This document shows, one piece after another, positions 21,457 through 30,273 of a stretch of 38,697 nucleotides of DNA (positions are counted from its first letter, which is position 1; each line of letters opens with the position of its first letter). Source of the stretch: an uncultured Christensenellaceae bacterium (GTDB lineage Bacteria; Bacillota; Clostridia; Christensenellales; CAG-314). The notes beneath the pieces were generated by a model. That model saw nothing but the letters and a program-made list of their open reading frames with translations. It had not been told where the DNA came from and searched no databases. The translations under genes were made by a program, and so were the position numbers. Location of the stretch: positions 1-38,697 of the forward strand of contig CAJUCX010000011.1 in assembly GCA_910585195.1 (NCBI GenBank), read 5' to 3'.

Positions 21457-22053
21457 GTGGAAGAAAAATGTTTGTTAAATACTGCAAAGCAGTTTGATAA
21501 AAAATATAGAAAGATTATTGACCGATGTAAATTTTTTGCCGTAGATGACGATTGCGAAGTAAAGTATATCGGCAATCAGTATCGAGAGGCCGCTTTGCTT
21601 TGCGGAGAAAGGAGCCGTAAATTACGATTTGACAAAAAAATTTGCGAAAAAGACAATATAAGCAGCGCGACAAAAAATTATTATAAATTGCTTTACAAAA
21701 ACGGCAGGTTAATTAAAGTCGAAAGTTTTATAAACGGCAAGGCAGACCATATTTATCTCTGCTATTACGCAAAAAATTTGCGCGTATTAAAACCATTTAC
21801 GACTGACGGGGGATTTTATCCCGCGTATACATTGATTACCGCGTATAACAAAAATGTTGTGGAAAGCGAAGTAATGATTGCCGACGCGCAGGTTGTTTAT
21901 GAAGTTTACCGTAGCGGTAAATATATAGAATATGAATATGCAAACGTAGTGCCTAACGACAAGTATAAAGTAATGGCTTATGCAAAAGGAAGGTTTGACG
22001 ACGGAAAGTATGAGGAAGAAGAAACTTTCGTTTGGTACAGACAACGCGGTTAA
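21457..22053 (+). CDS. Protein of unknown function
   Basis: This 198-residue soluble protein is not recognised. It begins with GTG; TATAAT (21444-21449) ends 7 nt before it and no ribosome binding site is present, so a leaderless mRNA is likely. The C-terminal half looks beta-rich with many aromatic residues (YKLLYKNGRLIKVESFINGK, then VVYEVYRSGKYIEYEYANV). It sits between the SDR and a DUF4375-like membrane protein, without a clear operon link. Confidence 0.7.
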   Translation: MEEKCLLNTAKQFDKKYRKIIDRCKFFAVDDDCEVKYIGNQYREAALLCGERSRKLRFDKKICEKDNISSATKNYYKLLYKNGRLIKVESFINGKADHIYLCYYAKNLRVLKPFTTDGGFYPAYTLITAYNKNVVESEVMIADAQVVYEVYRSGKYIEYEYANVVPNDKYKVMAYAKGRFDDGKYEEEETFVWYRQRG

Positions 22054-22149
22054 AACTGTATTTAATATTGAAAATTTTAGACTAAAATATTAGCGCATTG
22101 CACCTATTGCGGCAAATGACAATTACTCATTAAATTTCGGAGTTCGATT

Positions 22150-23274
22150 ATGTTTACCAAACAAAAAAAGAGAGCGTTATTTATAATTTTCTTTTGTATG
22201 GCGGCTGTATTTCTATTGCCCGTTATTATGCAAGACTTGTTGAAAGAAATATTGCCGAACGGCAACTTAGTTTATATATGTGTCATTGTCGTCATTATGT
22301 CATTGATTGCAGGCTTGGTGTTTTTAATTTTATATTTACGCGACAAACCGAAACAAAAATACAAAGCGACGGCAGCAGAAAAATTTGACGTTGCGCAGTT
22401 TGGCGACGGTAACCGAACCGACTATGACAATTTTGTAGATTGGTGGGCGGACTGCAATATAAACGAAATTAAAGACAACAGTTTGCTTTTAGGAGCATAT
22501 CAGGCAATGTGCTTTTACAATGAAGTGGCAAACGGCGGTTTCGGTCAGTTTTGGGATTATGCCGAAAATGAAAATTGGGATTTTGCACGCACTCAAAAAC
22601 TGTTTAAGTGGTTGTTGCCGAAAGAAATTTTTGACTTATTCAGTCAGGCGCTTATTTCGCACGTCAACGGAGAAGATTGCGAAAGATTTAATAAGGCGTT
22701 TGACTTTAATCTGATGGAGCAAAATGTTTTGCCGCGTCTTGCGGAAAGAGTGGCAAACAACTATAAATATAAAGTATCTTTGACACAATATGATTTGATA
22801 GAAGGCATTACTCCTTACTTAAAACAACAAGGCTACAAAAAACAAAACAAGCGTTGGACAAAAAACATAGGCGAGTTTACTCTTACGTTTTATATTCAAG
22901 GCAGCGCATACGATACCGACAGCTATTACATACGCCCGGGTATTTCGTTAAACGGTTTTACAGATTATTCTCCGGGTGTTTACGGGCATTTCCATAGTTT
23001 GGACTTAAAGCAGCAAAGTTTGGCGCAAGTCATTGCCGATTGGGAAAATATTGTAAAAGATTGGACAGATAAAAAACTTATTAAAGAGCGGCTGCAAAAG
23101 TTTTTGCTATGGGAAGAAAGAAACCCTTTGGAAAAACGCAGACAACTTGCGGCGCAGAGTTTTAACGACGGCACAAAGTCTGACCTATACAAAGACGACC
23201 CGTTGCCGGACGGCGGAAATGTGTTTTTCAGCGTAGGAAAAAGTCTGCGGGAATATATTTTGCAAAATTTTTAG
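22150..23274 (+). CDS. Two-TM protein with DUF4375 (DMP19-like) domain
   Basis: This 374-residue protein has two N-terminal membrane helices (about residues 10-28 and 38-62), followed by a cytoplasmic domain. The segment AYQAMCFYNEVANGGFGQFW is the recognisable core of DUF4375. A further domain of about 120 residues (from about 235) with aromatic-rich strands follows. DUF4375 proteins are widespread in Firmicute immunity/polyimmunity-type and uncharacterised loci; the function here is unknown. The start has CGGAG at about 8 nt. Confidence 0.65.
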   Translation: MFTKQKKRALFIIFFCMAAVFLLPVIMQDLLKEILPNGNLVYICVIVVIMSLIAGLVFLILYLRDKPKQKYKATAAEKFDVAQFGDGNRTDYDNFVDWWADCNINEIKDNSLLLGAYQAMCFYNEVANGGFGQFWDYAENENWDFARTQKLFKWLLPKEIFDLFSQALISHVNGEDCERFNKAFDFNLMEQNVLPRLAERVANNYKYKVSLTQYDLIEGITPYLKQQGYKKQNKRWTKNIGEFTLTFYIQGSAYDTDSYYIRPGISLNGFTDYSPGVYGHFHSLDLKQQSLAQVIADWENIVKDWTDKKLIKERLQKFLLWEERNPLEKRRQLAAQSFNDGTKSDLYKDDPLPDGGNVFFSVGKSLREYILQNF

Positions 23275-23430
23275 TTTAATAAATGTGCTTAATTAGCTTA
23301 TTTATTATAAGCAAAACTTACTTATTGGCAATTTACTTGATTTTATGTTTGATTTGACGGATAATAGATAATAAACATAGTTGCAGCCATTAAAAGGGTT
23401 TAGCAACGATATGGTAAAAAGGAGTTTCTT

Positions 23431-24459
23431 ATGAAGGTTTTGGTTACCGGCGGGGCGGGTTACATCGGAAGTCATACCGTTGTAGATTTGCTTGACAACG
23501 GTTTTGAAGTAGTAGTAGTGGATAATTTCTGCAACAGCAGTCCCGAAGTAGTGGACAGAATAAAAACAATAACAGGCAAAAGTTTTGCCGTTTACAGAGC
23601 AAACGCCTGCGACATAACGGCAATGCGCGATATCTTCAAAAAGGAAAAGATAGAAGCAGTCATTCACTTTGCCGGTCTTAAAGCAGTTGGCGAAAGTTGC
23701 AGAGAGCCGCTTGCTTATTACCGCAACAACCTGACAAGCGCGCTTAACGTTTTGCAGGTAATGAAAGAAAACGGCTGTAAAAATTTTGTTTTTTCTTCTT
23801 CGGCAACGGTTTACGGTCAGCCTAAAAGCGTGCCCATTAAAGAAGATTTTCCGCTTTCCACAACCAACCCTTACGGCGCGACCAAACTTATGATAGAGGA
23901 CGTTTTGCGCGACGTGTATAAGGCGGATAAATCTTTCAATATCGCTATTTTGCGTTACTTCAACCCTGTCGGCGCGCACAAGAGCGGTCTTATAGGAGAG
24001 TGCCCTAACGGCATACCTAACAATCTTATGCCTTACATTACGCAAGTTGCAATAGGCAAATTGCAGCAGTTGAGCGTGTTCGGCAATGATTATCCTACGG
24101 TTGACGGCACAGGCGTAAGAGATTATATCCACGTTTTGGATTTGGCAAGAGGGCATATACTTGCGCTTAAAAAACTTGCTACAAACTGCGGACTTGTAAC
24201 TTACAATTTGGGCACGGGCAAAGGTTACAGCGTGCTGCAAATGGTAAAAGCCTTTGAAAAGGCAAGCGGAAGAGAAATCCCTTACGTAATAGTTTCGCGC
24301 AGAGCGGGAGATATTGCAGAGTGTTATGCCGATTGTTCCTTGGCAAGAAAGGAAATAGGTTTTAACTGTCAATATGACTTAAACGATATGTGTGCGGACA
24401 GTTGGCATTGGCAGGAGTTTAACCCGATAGGTTATACGAGCGAATTCAAAAACAATTGA
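23431..24459 (+). CDS. galE: UDP-glucose 4-epimerase
   Basis: This 342-residue SDR-type epimerase interconverts UDP-glucose and UDP-galactose (Leloir pathway; surface polysaccharide precursors). The NAD motif GGAGYIG (residues 7-13), the DNFCNSS loop, FSSSATVYG, the catalytic Y148 and K152 in YGATK, and the C-terminal NLGTGKGYSVLQMV and AGDIAECYAD blocks are all visible, with the usual length. Strong AAAGGAG site before the ATG. A glycolipid synthase lies nearby, but not in the same operon. Confidence 0.96.
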   Translation: MKVLVTGGAGYIGSHTVVDLLDNGFEVVVVDNFCNSSPEVVDRIKTITGKSFAVYRANACDITAMRDIFKKEKIEAVIHFAGLKAVGESCREPLAYYRNNLTSALNVLQVMKENGCKNFVFSSSATVYGQPKSVPIKEDFPLSTTNPYGATKLMIEDVLRDVYKADKSFNIAILRYFNPVGAHKSGLIGECPNGIPNNLMPYITQVAIGKLQQLSVFGNDYPTVDGTGVRDYIHVLDLARGHILALKKLATNCGLVTYNLGTGKGYSVLQMVKAFEKASGREIPYVIVSRRAGDIAECYADCSLARKEIGFNCQYDLNDMCADSWHWQEFNPIGYTSEFKNN

Positions 24460-24468
24460 GTTTATTTT

Positions 24469-24496
24469 AAGGTAACCGTTTACGGTTGCCTTTTGT
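24469..24496 (+). terminator. Terminator of galE
   Basis: AAGGTAACCGT (24469-24479) and ACGGTTGCCTT (24482-24492) pair with one wobble, followed by TTGT. The TTATTATA just after it belongs to the promoter of the next gene. Confidence 0.8.
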
Positions 24497-24510
24497 ATTA
24501 TTATAAAATT

Positions 24511-25113
24511 ATGAAATATTTTGTTTACGGAAGTAAAGAAACCGAGCATTTGAAAAATGCCGACGAAAAGATGAAAGCGCTTATAGAAAGAAATGGGCAT
24601 ATAGACAGAGAAGTTTATGAAGATTTGTTCAAGTGCCTTGTGTCGTCTGTCGTTGGTCAGCAAATTTCAGGCAGAGCGCTTGAAACTATCGTCGGCAGAC
24701 TTGAAGAAAAAGCCGGCGGTATTACGGCAAAAAATATAGACGGTTTGAGTGCGGAAGATATAAAAAATTGCGGAATGTCATTTCGCAAAGCAAACAACAT
24801 AAAAAATCTTTCGGCAAAATTTTTGTCGGGAGAAATAAATGAAAGTGAATTTGCAAATATGGCTGATGAAGAAGTTGTTAAAAAACTTATAGAACTTGAC
24901 GGCATAGGCAGATGGACGGCGGAAATGGCTTTGATTTTTGCACTGAACAGACCTGACGTTTTTAGTTACGGCGACTTCGGCATATGCAAAGGTTTGACTA
25001 AACTTTGCGGTAAAGAAGCGGACAAAACTTTGTTTGAAAAATACAGACAAAAGTTTTCGCCTTTCGGGACGGTTGCGTCATTTTATCTTTGGGCGCTTGC
25101 AAGTGAAAAGTAA
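24511..25113 (+). CDS. DNA-3-methyladenine glycosylase II-like (HhH-GPD)
   Basis: This 200-residue HhH-GPD glycosylase removes alkylated bases in base-excision repair. Seen are the AlkA-type SSVVGQQISGRALETI helix, the helix-hairpin-helix LDGIGRWTAEM and the catalytic D155 in FSYGDFGICKG. There is no Fe-S cysteine cluster, so it is not an EndoIII type. It is a compact form without the N-terminal AlkA subdomain. ATG 24511 has no ribosome binding site; TATTAT (24497-24502) ends 8 nt upstream, suggesting a leaderless mRNA. Confidence 0.88.
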   Translation: MKYFVYGSKETEHLKNADEKMKALIERNGHIDREVYEDLFKCLVSSVVGQQISGRALETIVGRLEEKAGGITAKNIDGLSAEDIKNCGMSFRKANNIKNLSAKFLSGEINESEFANMADEEVVKKLIELDGIGRWTAEMALIFALNRPDVFSYGDFGICKGLTKLCGKEADKTLFEKYRQKFSPFGTVASFYLWALASEK

Positions 25114-25194
25114 TTTTGTTTGCGAATTATCAGACAAAAAAGTATTTATGTTAAAACTTTTAAGATAGATTTTCTATATAAGTACAATAAAAAA

Positions 25195-25223
25195 ACACCG
25201 AATATACTCGGTGTCTTTTTATT
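25195..25223. terminator. Bidirectional terminator between convergent genes
   Basis: ACACCGA (25195-25201) and TCGGTGT (25208-25214) pair over 7 bp around ATATAC, with A-runs to the left and CTTTTT to the right. Confidence 0.85.
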
Positions 25224-25234
25224 GAGTTATTTGA

Positions 25235-25732
25235 TTATTTGTTGAGAATGCACGCAACGCCGCTTACTACGCCGCCGATTGCAACCAACCACGCGCCTAT
25301 TGCAGGGGACGCGGTAATGGAAGCAAGTTCACCCAAAGAAGCGCTGTATTGACTGCCGTATACGAATACGCATACTATTGCCAAAACTGCAACGACTGCG
25401 GTAATGACGCCTACGATAAGGCTTACAAGCGAACTGATTTTTACGCTGCCGAACATTTTAAGCAAAGCAATGGCGATACCTGCAACACAAAGCACGATGG
25501 TAATGATTGCAGTAACGACTGAAAGAGTACCCCAAGTTGCCGCAGCGTCCGGTTGATTGCTGCCTGTCATATCAAACAAGCCTACGTTGCTGAGCGTGCC
25601 GCCGCCGAAAATTGACGAACCGGTTACGCTGACGTAGTCAACGCAAATGCCTACAATCACAAGAATAAGCGCAACTGCAAGAACTGCCGTCCAAATAATG
25701 TTTGTCATGCTCATTTTTTTAGATTTTGCCAT
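25235..25732 (-). CDS. Four-TM small membrane protein, unknown
   Basis: This 165-residue protein has four hydrophobic segments (about 10-32, 68-90, 97-120 and 140-163) and a Gly/Ser-rich extracellular loop between the first two. No family is recognised; similar small membrane proteins are common in clostridial genomes. AGGAGGT lies 8 nt before the ATG. Promoter TTGCAA-N17-TATAAT (25788-25760 on the minus strand). Confidence 0.8.
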   Translation of the reverse strand: MAKSKKMSMTNIIWTAVLAVALILVIVGICVDYVSVTGSSIFGGGTLSNVGLFDMTGSNQPDAAATWGTLSVVTAIITIVLCVAGIAIALLKMFGSVKISSLVSLIVGVITAVVAVLAIVCVFVYGSQYSASLGELASITASPAIGAWLVAIGGVVSGVACILNK

Positions 25733-25759
25733 AAGTTTACCTCCTTATTTGTTAAAATT

Positions 25760-25788
25760 ATTATACAACTATATAATTAAAATTGCAA
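25760..25788 (-). promoter_or_regulatory. Promoter of the four-TM protein gene
   Basis: On the minus strand TTGCAA (25788-25783) and TATAAT (25765-25760) are 17 nt apart, with the ribosome binding site AGGAGG about 15 nt beyond the predicted start. The remaining gap (25789-25957) is AT-rich without visible genes. Confidence 0.8.
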
Positions 25789-25957
25789 TACCCCAAAATA
25801 TACAAAAAAGCCGTAGTTATATAATTATTTCACATAATATGCTTATTTTTTGCAGTATACGACTTTTTATTTGTATAATGTTAATATTTCAGTTTTTGTT
25901 TGCTACGCTATTTTGTTTTTGCCGACAATCATTATAAATAATTGAGAATAAAAAAAC

Positions 25958-25977
25958 GACGCTTAGTTTTAAGTGTC
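25958..25977 (-). terminator. Terminator of the small XRE gene
   Basis: On the minus strand GACACTTA and TAAGCGTC (arms 25970-25977 and 25958-25965) pair with one wobble around AAAC, followed by GTTTTTTT. Confidence 0.75.
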
Positions 25978-25981
25978 ATTT

Positions 25982-26182
25982 TTATTCTTCAATTCCAAAT
26001 AGCATATTTGGCGTTATTTTGAATTTTTCATAAAGCAAAAGTATGCTGTCGTATCCCGGCTTTTTTCTTCCTAAAAGCCATTGACTTACGGTAGTTTGAT
26101 TTACGCCTAATATATTTGCAAGTTGTTGCTGACTTAAAGAGTTGTCGGCAAGCAGTTGTTTTATAATCTCAACGTACGGCAT
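25982..26182 (-). CDS. Small XRE-family DNA-binding protein
   Basis: This 66-residue protein is essentially one HTH_XRE domain: SLSQQQLANILGVNQTTVSQ, then WLLGRKKPGYDS and KFKITPNMLFG. It is divergently transcribed from a small membrane protein gene; the intergenic region carries dyads placed in the other gene's promoter, so it probably controls both. TATAAT ends 6 nt before its ATG and no ribosome binding site is seen, so a leaderless mRNA is likely. Confidence 0.9.
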   Translation of the reverse strand: MPYVEIIKQLLADNSLSQQQLANILGVNQTTVSQWLLGRKKPGYDSILLLYEKFKITPNMLFGIEE

Positions 26183-26205
26183 ATCGAAATTATATTTGTA
26201 TTTAG

Positions 26206-26244
26206 GTCAAAAGTCTTGACAAAGGTCTAAAGACCTGATATATT
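26206..26244 (+). promoter_or_regulatory. Promoter with operator dyad in its spacer
   Basis: TTGACA (26216-26221) and TATATT (26239-26244) are 17 nt apart. The perfect palindrome AGGTCT-AA-AGACCT (26223-26236) lies in the spacer. A second dyad GTCAA-N5-TTGAC (26206-26220) overlaps the -35. Binding of the divergent XRE protein here would shut off the downstream gene. Confidence 0.75.
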
Positions 26245-26367
26245 ATTAATGGGTACATTATGTATCAATTAATTAATAACAGCAATATAAGCTAAAGTAA
26301 AAATATTAATATATGACGGCAAATTTATTATGAATGGTTTGTATTGAAAAACTAAGGAGATATTAAA

Positions 26368-26778
26368 ATGTATATTGCATTAATTATACTTGCAATTCTA
26401 TCAATAACGGCTATGTTTACAACAACATATGTGAGAGAAAAAAGGAATAAAAATTCGCATAGTCATACAAGTTGTACTCAAAATACAAGGCAACCTTTGC
26501 AGATAGATGAAAAAATAATCAAAAGGCAGTATCATGCAAGGGCAAAGGTGATTTTTGAAGGCATAGATAGAAATGTTGTAAATAATGTGCTAGGGGCTCT
26601 CCAAATGAAAGATATTTCTGCGGGGGAATCAAAATTTTTAGAGTATTTTTCCCAAAGTTTATTTTTTGATAATACAAGGGTTGAGGATTGCGTTGCACTT
26701 AAAATTTTAATTGAAAAATACTTGAATTTGGAAACTTGGCATACTGCTATTAGGGTTCTTGAAGAGCGTATAAGATAA
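26368..26778 (+). CDS. Small single-TM protein, unknown
   Basis: This 136-residue protein has one N-terminal membrane helix (about residues 2-22) followed by a basic, then soluble helical region (about 50-136). No family is recognised. AAGGAG lies 8 nt before the ATG. A 5' leader of about 115 nt separates it from its promoter, which carries an operator-like palindrome. Confidence 0.75.
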   Translation: MYIALIILAILSITAMFTTTYVREKRNKNSHSHTSCTQNTRQPLQIDEKIIKRQYHARAKVIFEGIDRNVVNNVLGALQMKDISAGESKFLEYFSQSLFFDNTRVEDCVALKILIEKYLNLETWHTAIRVLEERIR

Positions 26779-26803
26779 AACGGATTACATTTTTTAAGTT
26801 ATA

Positions 26804-26843
26804 AAAAACAGCCTTACATTGTTTAATCTAAGGCTGTTTTTTA
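26804..26843. terminator. Bidirectional terminator between convergent genes
   Basis: AAAAACAGCCTTA (26804-26816) and TAAGGCTGTTTTT (26829-26841) pair over 13 bp; A- and T-runs on both sides serve both flanking genes. Confidence 0.92.
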
Positions 26844-26851
26844 TAAAAAAA

Positions 26852-28201
26852 TCAGTTTTTGTTTGCCCATACAGGCGCTGGGATTCTGCCGCCGCGCGAG
26901 ATAAATTTGGCAGGCGATACGGTGTTTATCGGCATAATCGGCGCGGTGCCCAAAAGACCGCCGAAGTTTACGCTGCCGCTGTTTTTGCCGTATACAGGTA
27001 TTACTCTTACGGCAGTTGTCTTGTTGTTTACTACGCCTATTGCGCACTCGTCGGCAATCATTGCGGAAAGCACTTCGGCAGGGGTGTCGCCGCCAACTGC
27101 AACCATATCCAAACCGACGGAGCATATTGCCGTCATTGCTTCCAACTTTTCCAACTTCAAACAGCCTTTGTTTACGGCGTTTATCATACCTATATCTTCG
27201 CTTACCGGTATAAACGCTCCGCTAAGTCCGCCAACGTGCGAACTTGCCATTATTCCGCCTTTTTTTACGGCGTCGTTAAGCAATGCAAGACAGGCGGTGG
27301 TGCCGTATGCGCCTACGCACTCTAAGCCCATTTCTTCCAGAATGTGCGCCACGCTATCGCCCATGACAGGCGTAGGGGCAAGAGATAAATCTATAATGCC
27401 GAAGTTTGCGTTTAACCTTTTGCTTGCTTCCTGCGCTACTAATTGACCGACGCGCGTTATTTTGTAGGCGACTTTCTTTACCGTTTCGGCAACGACGGTA
27501 AGGTCGCCGTCTTTTACTTGCTCTAACGCAACTTTTACGACGCCGGGGCCGCTTACGCCTACGTTTATTACCGTGTCGGCTTCGCCCACGCCGTGGAACG
27601 CGCCTGCCATAAACGGATTGTCTTCCACCGCGTTTGCAAACACTACAAACTTTGCGCAGCCTATGCTGCCTTGCTCGCGTGTGAGATATGACGTTTCTTT
27701 AATGATTTCGCCCATCATTTTTACTGCGTCCATATTTATTCCCGTTTTGGTTGATGCAACGTTTACAGAAGAACAAAGTTTATTCGTCTGCGCCAGCGCT
27801 TGGGGGATTGTCTGTAAAAATTCTCTTTCAAAACAGGTCATACCTTTTTGCACGAGCGCGGAGTATCCGCCTATAAAGTCTACGCCGACTTCGTCTGCGC
27901 ACTTGTCAAGCGTCTTTGCGACGTCTATACTGTTGCCAGTCTTTGCGGTAATTAAACTTATAGGCGTTACGCTTATGCGCTTGTTTACGATGGGCACGCC
28001 GAATTCGTTTTGAATGTCGTTGCCTACCTTAACCAAATTTTTGGCTTTGGAAGTTATTTTGTCGTAAACCTTGTCGCAAGTTTCTTTCGTCGTGTTGCCT
28101 ATGCAGTCCAACAGCGAAATGCCCATTGTTATCGTGCGCACGTCAAGGTGCTGCGAACTTATCATATTTATGGTTTCAAAAATTTCGTCCTTTGACAGCA
28201 T
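26852..28201 (-). CDS. PFL family protein, UPF0210 (DUF711)
   Basis: This 449-residue protein has the size and sequence of the UPF0210 family (pyruvate formate-lyase-like fold, no glycyl radical shown). It starts with DEIFETINMISSQHLDVRTI and contains GISLLDCIGN, FHGVGEADTVINVGVSGPGV and VGLDMVAVGGDTPAEVLSAMI. Function is not established. It is almost always paired with an ACT-domain protein, as here (8 nt gap). An AGGTGA site precedes the ATG. Confidence 0.93.
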   Translation of the reverse strand: MLSKDEIFETINMISSQHLDVRTITMGISLLDCIGNTTKETCDKVYDKITSKAKNLVKVGNDIQNEFGVPIVNKRISVTPISLITAKTGNSIDVAKTLDKCADEVGVDFIGGYSALVQKGMTCFEREFLQTIPQALAQTNKLCSSVNVASTKTGINMDAVKMMGEIIKETSYLTREQGSIGCAKFVVFANAVEDNPFMAGAFHGVGEADTVINVGVSGPGVVKVALEQVKDGDLTVVAETVKKVAYKITRVGQLVAQEASKRLNANFGIIDLSLAPTPVMGDSVAHILEEMGLECVGAYGTTACLALLNDAVKKGGIMASSHVGGLSGAFIPVSEDIGMINAVNKGCLKLEKLEAMTAICSVGLDMVAVGGDTPAEVLSAMIADECAIGVVNNKTTAVRVIPVYGKNSGSVNFGGLLGTAPIMPINTVSPAKFISRGGRIPAPVWANKN

Positions 28202-28209
28202 ATTTCACC

Positions 28210-28479
28210 TCAGATTTTGTGCATTGCGTTAAAGATGCTTTCGCTTTGTATGCGTATATCCATACCGATTTCTTCACCGAGCGTTTTAAGCTGACTTGCC
28301 ATTTCATTGAAAGGCAACTTGCTTTTTGACGTGTCTACCATCATTATCATAGTAAAATAATTTTGCATTATCGTTTGAGAAATATCTTCGATATTTATTT
28401 GCATTTCAAACAATTTACCGCTGACTTTTGCAATTACGCCAAGTCGGTCTTCGCCTATAACAGAAATAATCGCTTTCAT
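28210..28479 (-). CDS. ACT-domain protein, UPF0237
   Basis: This 89-residue protein is a single ACT domain (ISVIGEDRLGVIAKVSGKLF and IEDISQTIMQNYFTMIMMVD) that likely senses an amino acid or related ligand and may act on the UPF0210 protein encoded next in the same operon. The ribosome binding site GGAGAG lies upstream. Confidence 0.93.
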   Translation of the reverse strand: MKAIISVIGEDRLGVIAKVSGKLFEMQINIEDISQTIMQNYFTMIMMVDTSKSKLPFNEMASQLKTLGEEIGMDIRIQSESIFNAMHKI

Positions 28480-28698
28480 AAATTACTCTCCGAAATTTAA
28501 TTTTTTATATTATAACACACTATATCGCTTTTGACTATCTGCATTATATTGTGTTGTGATTTTATATTTTAAGAAAACTTATTATTGCAGATAAACACTC
28601 AAATTTTTTTGAAAACCATTTGCAAACCTACGAAAAAATTTTTGCCGTTGCTTTACTTATTGTAAAAAGTATTTTATTATATAACGTAGGAGAAAATT

Positions 28699-29529
28699 AT
28701 GAACGACGTAAACTTTTCGATGGAAGTCTTTCCGCCTAAGGGCAACGTAGTGTGGGAAGACGTATACAACGTTTTGCAGCAGTTTGCAATACTTAAACCG
28801 GACTATATAAGCGTAACTTACGGCGCCGGCGGCTCTACGCAGGGTTTGACTGCGGAAATCAGCAGTTATATAGAAAATACCTTGGGCATACCGAGCGTGG
28901 CGCATCTTACCTGCGTAGGCACCACAACAGACAATATAAATTATACGCTAAATCAGTTTAAGGAAGCAGGCATAAAAAGGATTTTGGCTTTGCGCGGCGA
29001 TTTGCCCGAAAATCATATATTGGGCGATTTTAAGCACGCTACCGATTTGATAAAGAGCATAAACTGCTTCGGCGGTTTTGACGTTTTTGCCGCTTGCTAT
29101 CCCGAGGGCCACAGCGAGAGCAAAAGTTTCGACTTCGATATAGAAGTTGCAAAATTAAAAAGCGACCTCGGTATAAAGAGATTTATATCGCAGATGTTTT
29201 TTGACAATACGGAGTTTTACCGTATGATGGACGCCTTTGAAAAGGCAGGCATAAAAACGCCGGTGTGCGCCGGCATAATGCCTATTACCAACGTAAAGCA
29301 AATTTTACACATAGTAAAACTCTCCGGTGCAAAATTGCCTGCGGCGTTGACTAAAATGGTTGCTCGGTTTGAAAATAACCCAGAGGCTTTTTATCAGGCA
29401 GGAATAAACTATGCAGTACAGCAAATAACGGAGCTTGTTGCCAACGGCGTAGAAGGCATACATTTGTATTCTATGAACAAACCTAAAACGGCGGAAGACA
29501 TTTACAGAAATATAGGGGTTATTCTTTAA
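28699..29529 (+). CDS. metF: Methylenetetrahydrofolate reductase
   Basis: This 276-residue TIM-barrel flavoenzyme reduces methylene-THF to methyl-THF, the methyl donor for methionine synthesis. Family marks: SMEVFPPKG start, VTYGAGGSTQGLT, HLTCVG, LALRGDLPE, CYPEGHSES and QMFFDN. First gene of a metF-reactivation-metH operon (gaps 11 and 70 nt). GTAGGAG precedes the ATG. The 219-bp gap upstream (28480-28698) is AT-rich; no SAM riboswitch or T-box is recognisable. Confidence 0.95.
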   Translation: MNDVNFSMEVFPPKGNVVWEDVYNVLQQFAILKPDYISVTYGAGGSTQGLTAEISSYIENTLGIPSVAHLTCVGTTTDNINYTLNQFKEAGIKRILALRGDLPENHILGDFKHATDLIKSINCFGGFDVFAACYPEGHSESKSFDFDIEVAKLKSDLGIKRFISQMFFDNTEFYRMMDAFEKAGIKTPVCAGIMPITNVKQILHIVKLSGAKLPAALTKMVARFENNPEAFYQAGINYAVQQITELVANGVEGIHLYSMNKPKTAEDIYRNIGVIL

Positions 29530-29540
29530 GGAGATTTAAG

Positions 29541-30203
29541 GTGGAAATCGACAAGAGCGAAGTAAAAAGATATTTGCGCATAAGCGGCGGAAACGACGAC
29601 GGCTTGGATAGTCTTATTGACGAACTGTCGCAAAAGGCTTTGACATTGCTCTGTCCAAAAAGCATATTAAACAGGTTTTCCGTAACGCACGAAGACGGCG
29701 GAATAAGAATAAAAGGCACGGACATCGTGTTTGGCGGAAACTTGGTAAAAAGCGTTTTTGACGGTTGCGACGAAATTTTTATTTTTGCCGCAACTTTAAC
29801 TTTGCAGTCGGAAAGTCTTTTGAAACAGTGTTTTGCAAAGAGCACTGTTGACGGCATTGTTTGCGACAGCGTGCTTACTGCTATGATAGAGAGTTATTGC
29901 GACGAGATTGACGACTCTATATGCAAGCAAGTTGCCAAAGAAGGCAAGACCGCCACTAGAAGAATAAGCTGCGGTTACGGCGACTTTCCGCTGTCTTGTC
30001 AAAAAGATATTTTGGATATATTAAACGCGCCTAAGTTTTTGGGCATTAAACTTAACGAAAACAATATGATGCTTCCCAACAAGACGGTAACTGCGGTTAT
30101 GGGCGTAAAAAAGAGAGATTTCGACACGGCGTCGTGTATGGAAAGCAACTCCAAAAACAAATGCGATTGCTGCGACGCTCGATGCGGTTTCAAAAGGCAA
30201 TAA
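29541..30203 (+). CDS. Methionine synthase reactivation-domain protein
   Basis: This 220-residue protein corresponds to the C-terminal AdoMet-binding activation domain of MetH, encoded as a separate gene. Seen are AATLTLQSESLLKQC, the RISCGYGDFPLSCQKDI block that binds AdoMet, and the end with NNMMLPNKTVTAVMGV. Cysteines at the very C-terminus (CDCCDARCGF) are an addition. It would help reduce and remethylate oxidised cob(II)alamin on the MetH that follows in the operon and lacks this domain. Confidence 0.92.
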   Translation: MEIDKSEVKRYLRISGGNDDGLDSLIDELSQKALTLLCPKSILNRFSVTHEDGGIRIKGTDIVFGGNLVKSVFDGCDEIFIFAATLTLQSESLLKQCFAKSTVDGIVCDSVLTAMIESYCDEIDDSICKQVAKEGKTATRRISCGYGDFPLSCQKDILDILNAPKFLGIKLNENNMMLPNKTVTAVMGVKKRDFDTASCMESNSKNKCDCCDARCGFKRQ

Positions 30204-30273
30204 TAAACGATAACGCTTTTATTGTTTTGTAAGCGTGGTATATAAGGTAAAAGCAATAACGATAGGTAACTAT

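Noticed and set aside
23305..24372. 355-codon open frame opposite galE
   Set aside because: It mirrors galE in a complementary frame, has Phe/Tyr/Cys/Arg-rich text typical of shadows and no ribosome binding site.
28480..28698. Possible SAM riboswitch or T-box upstream of metF
   Set aside because: No conserved core (kink-turn, T-box TGGNACCGCG or GNUG motifs) or terminator is seen. The CCTACG/CGTAGG pair around the ribosome binding site is too far apart and probably spans the promoter.
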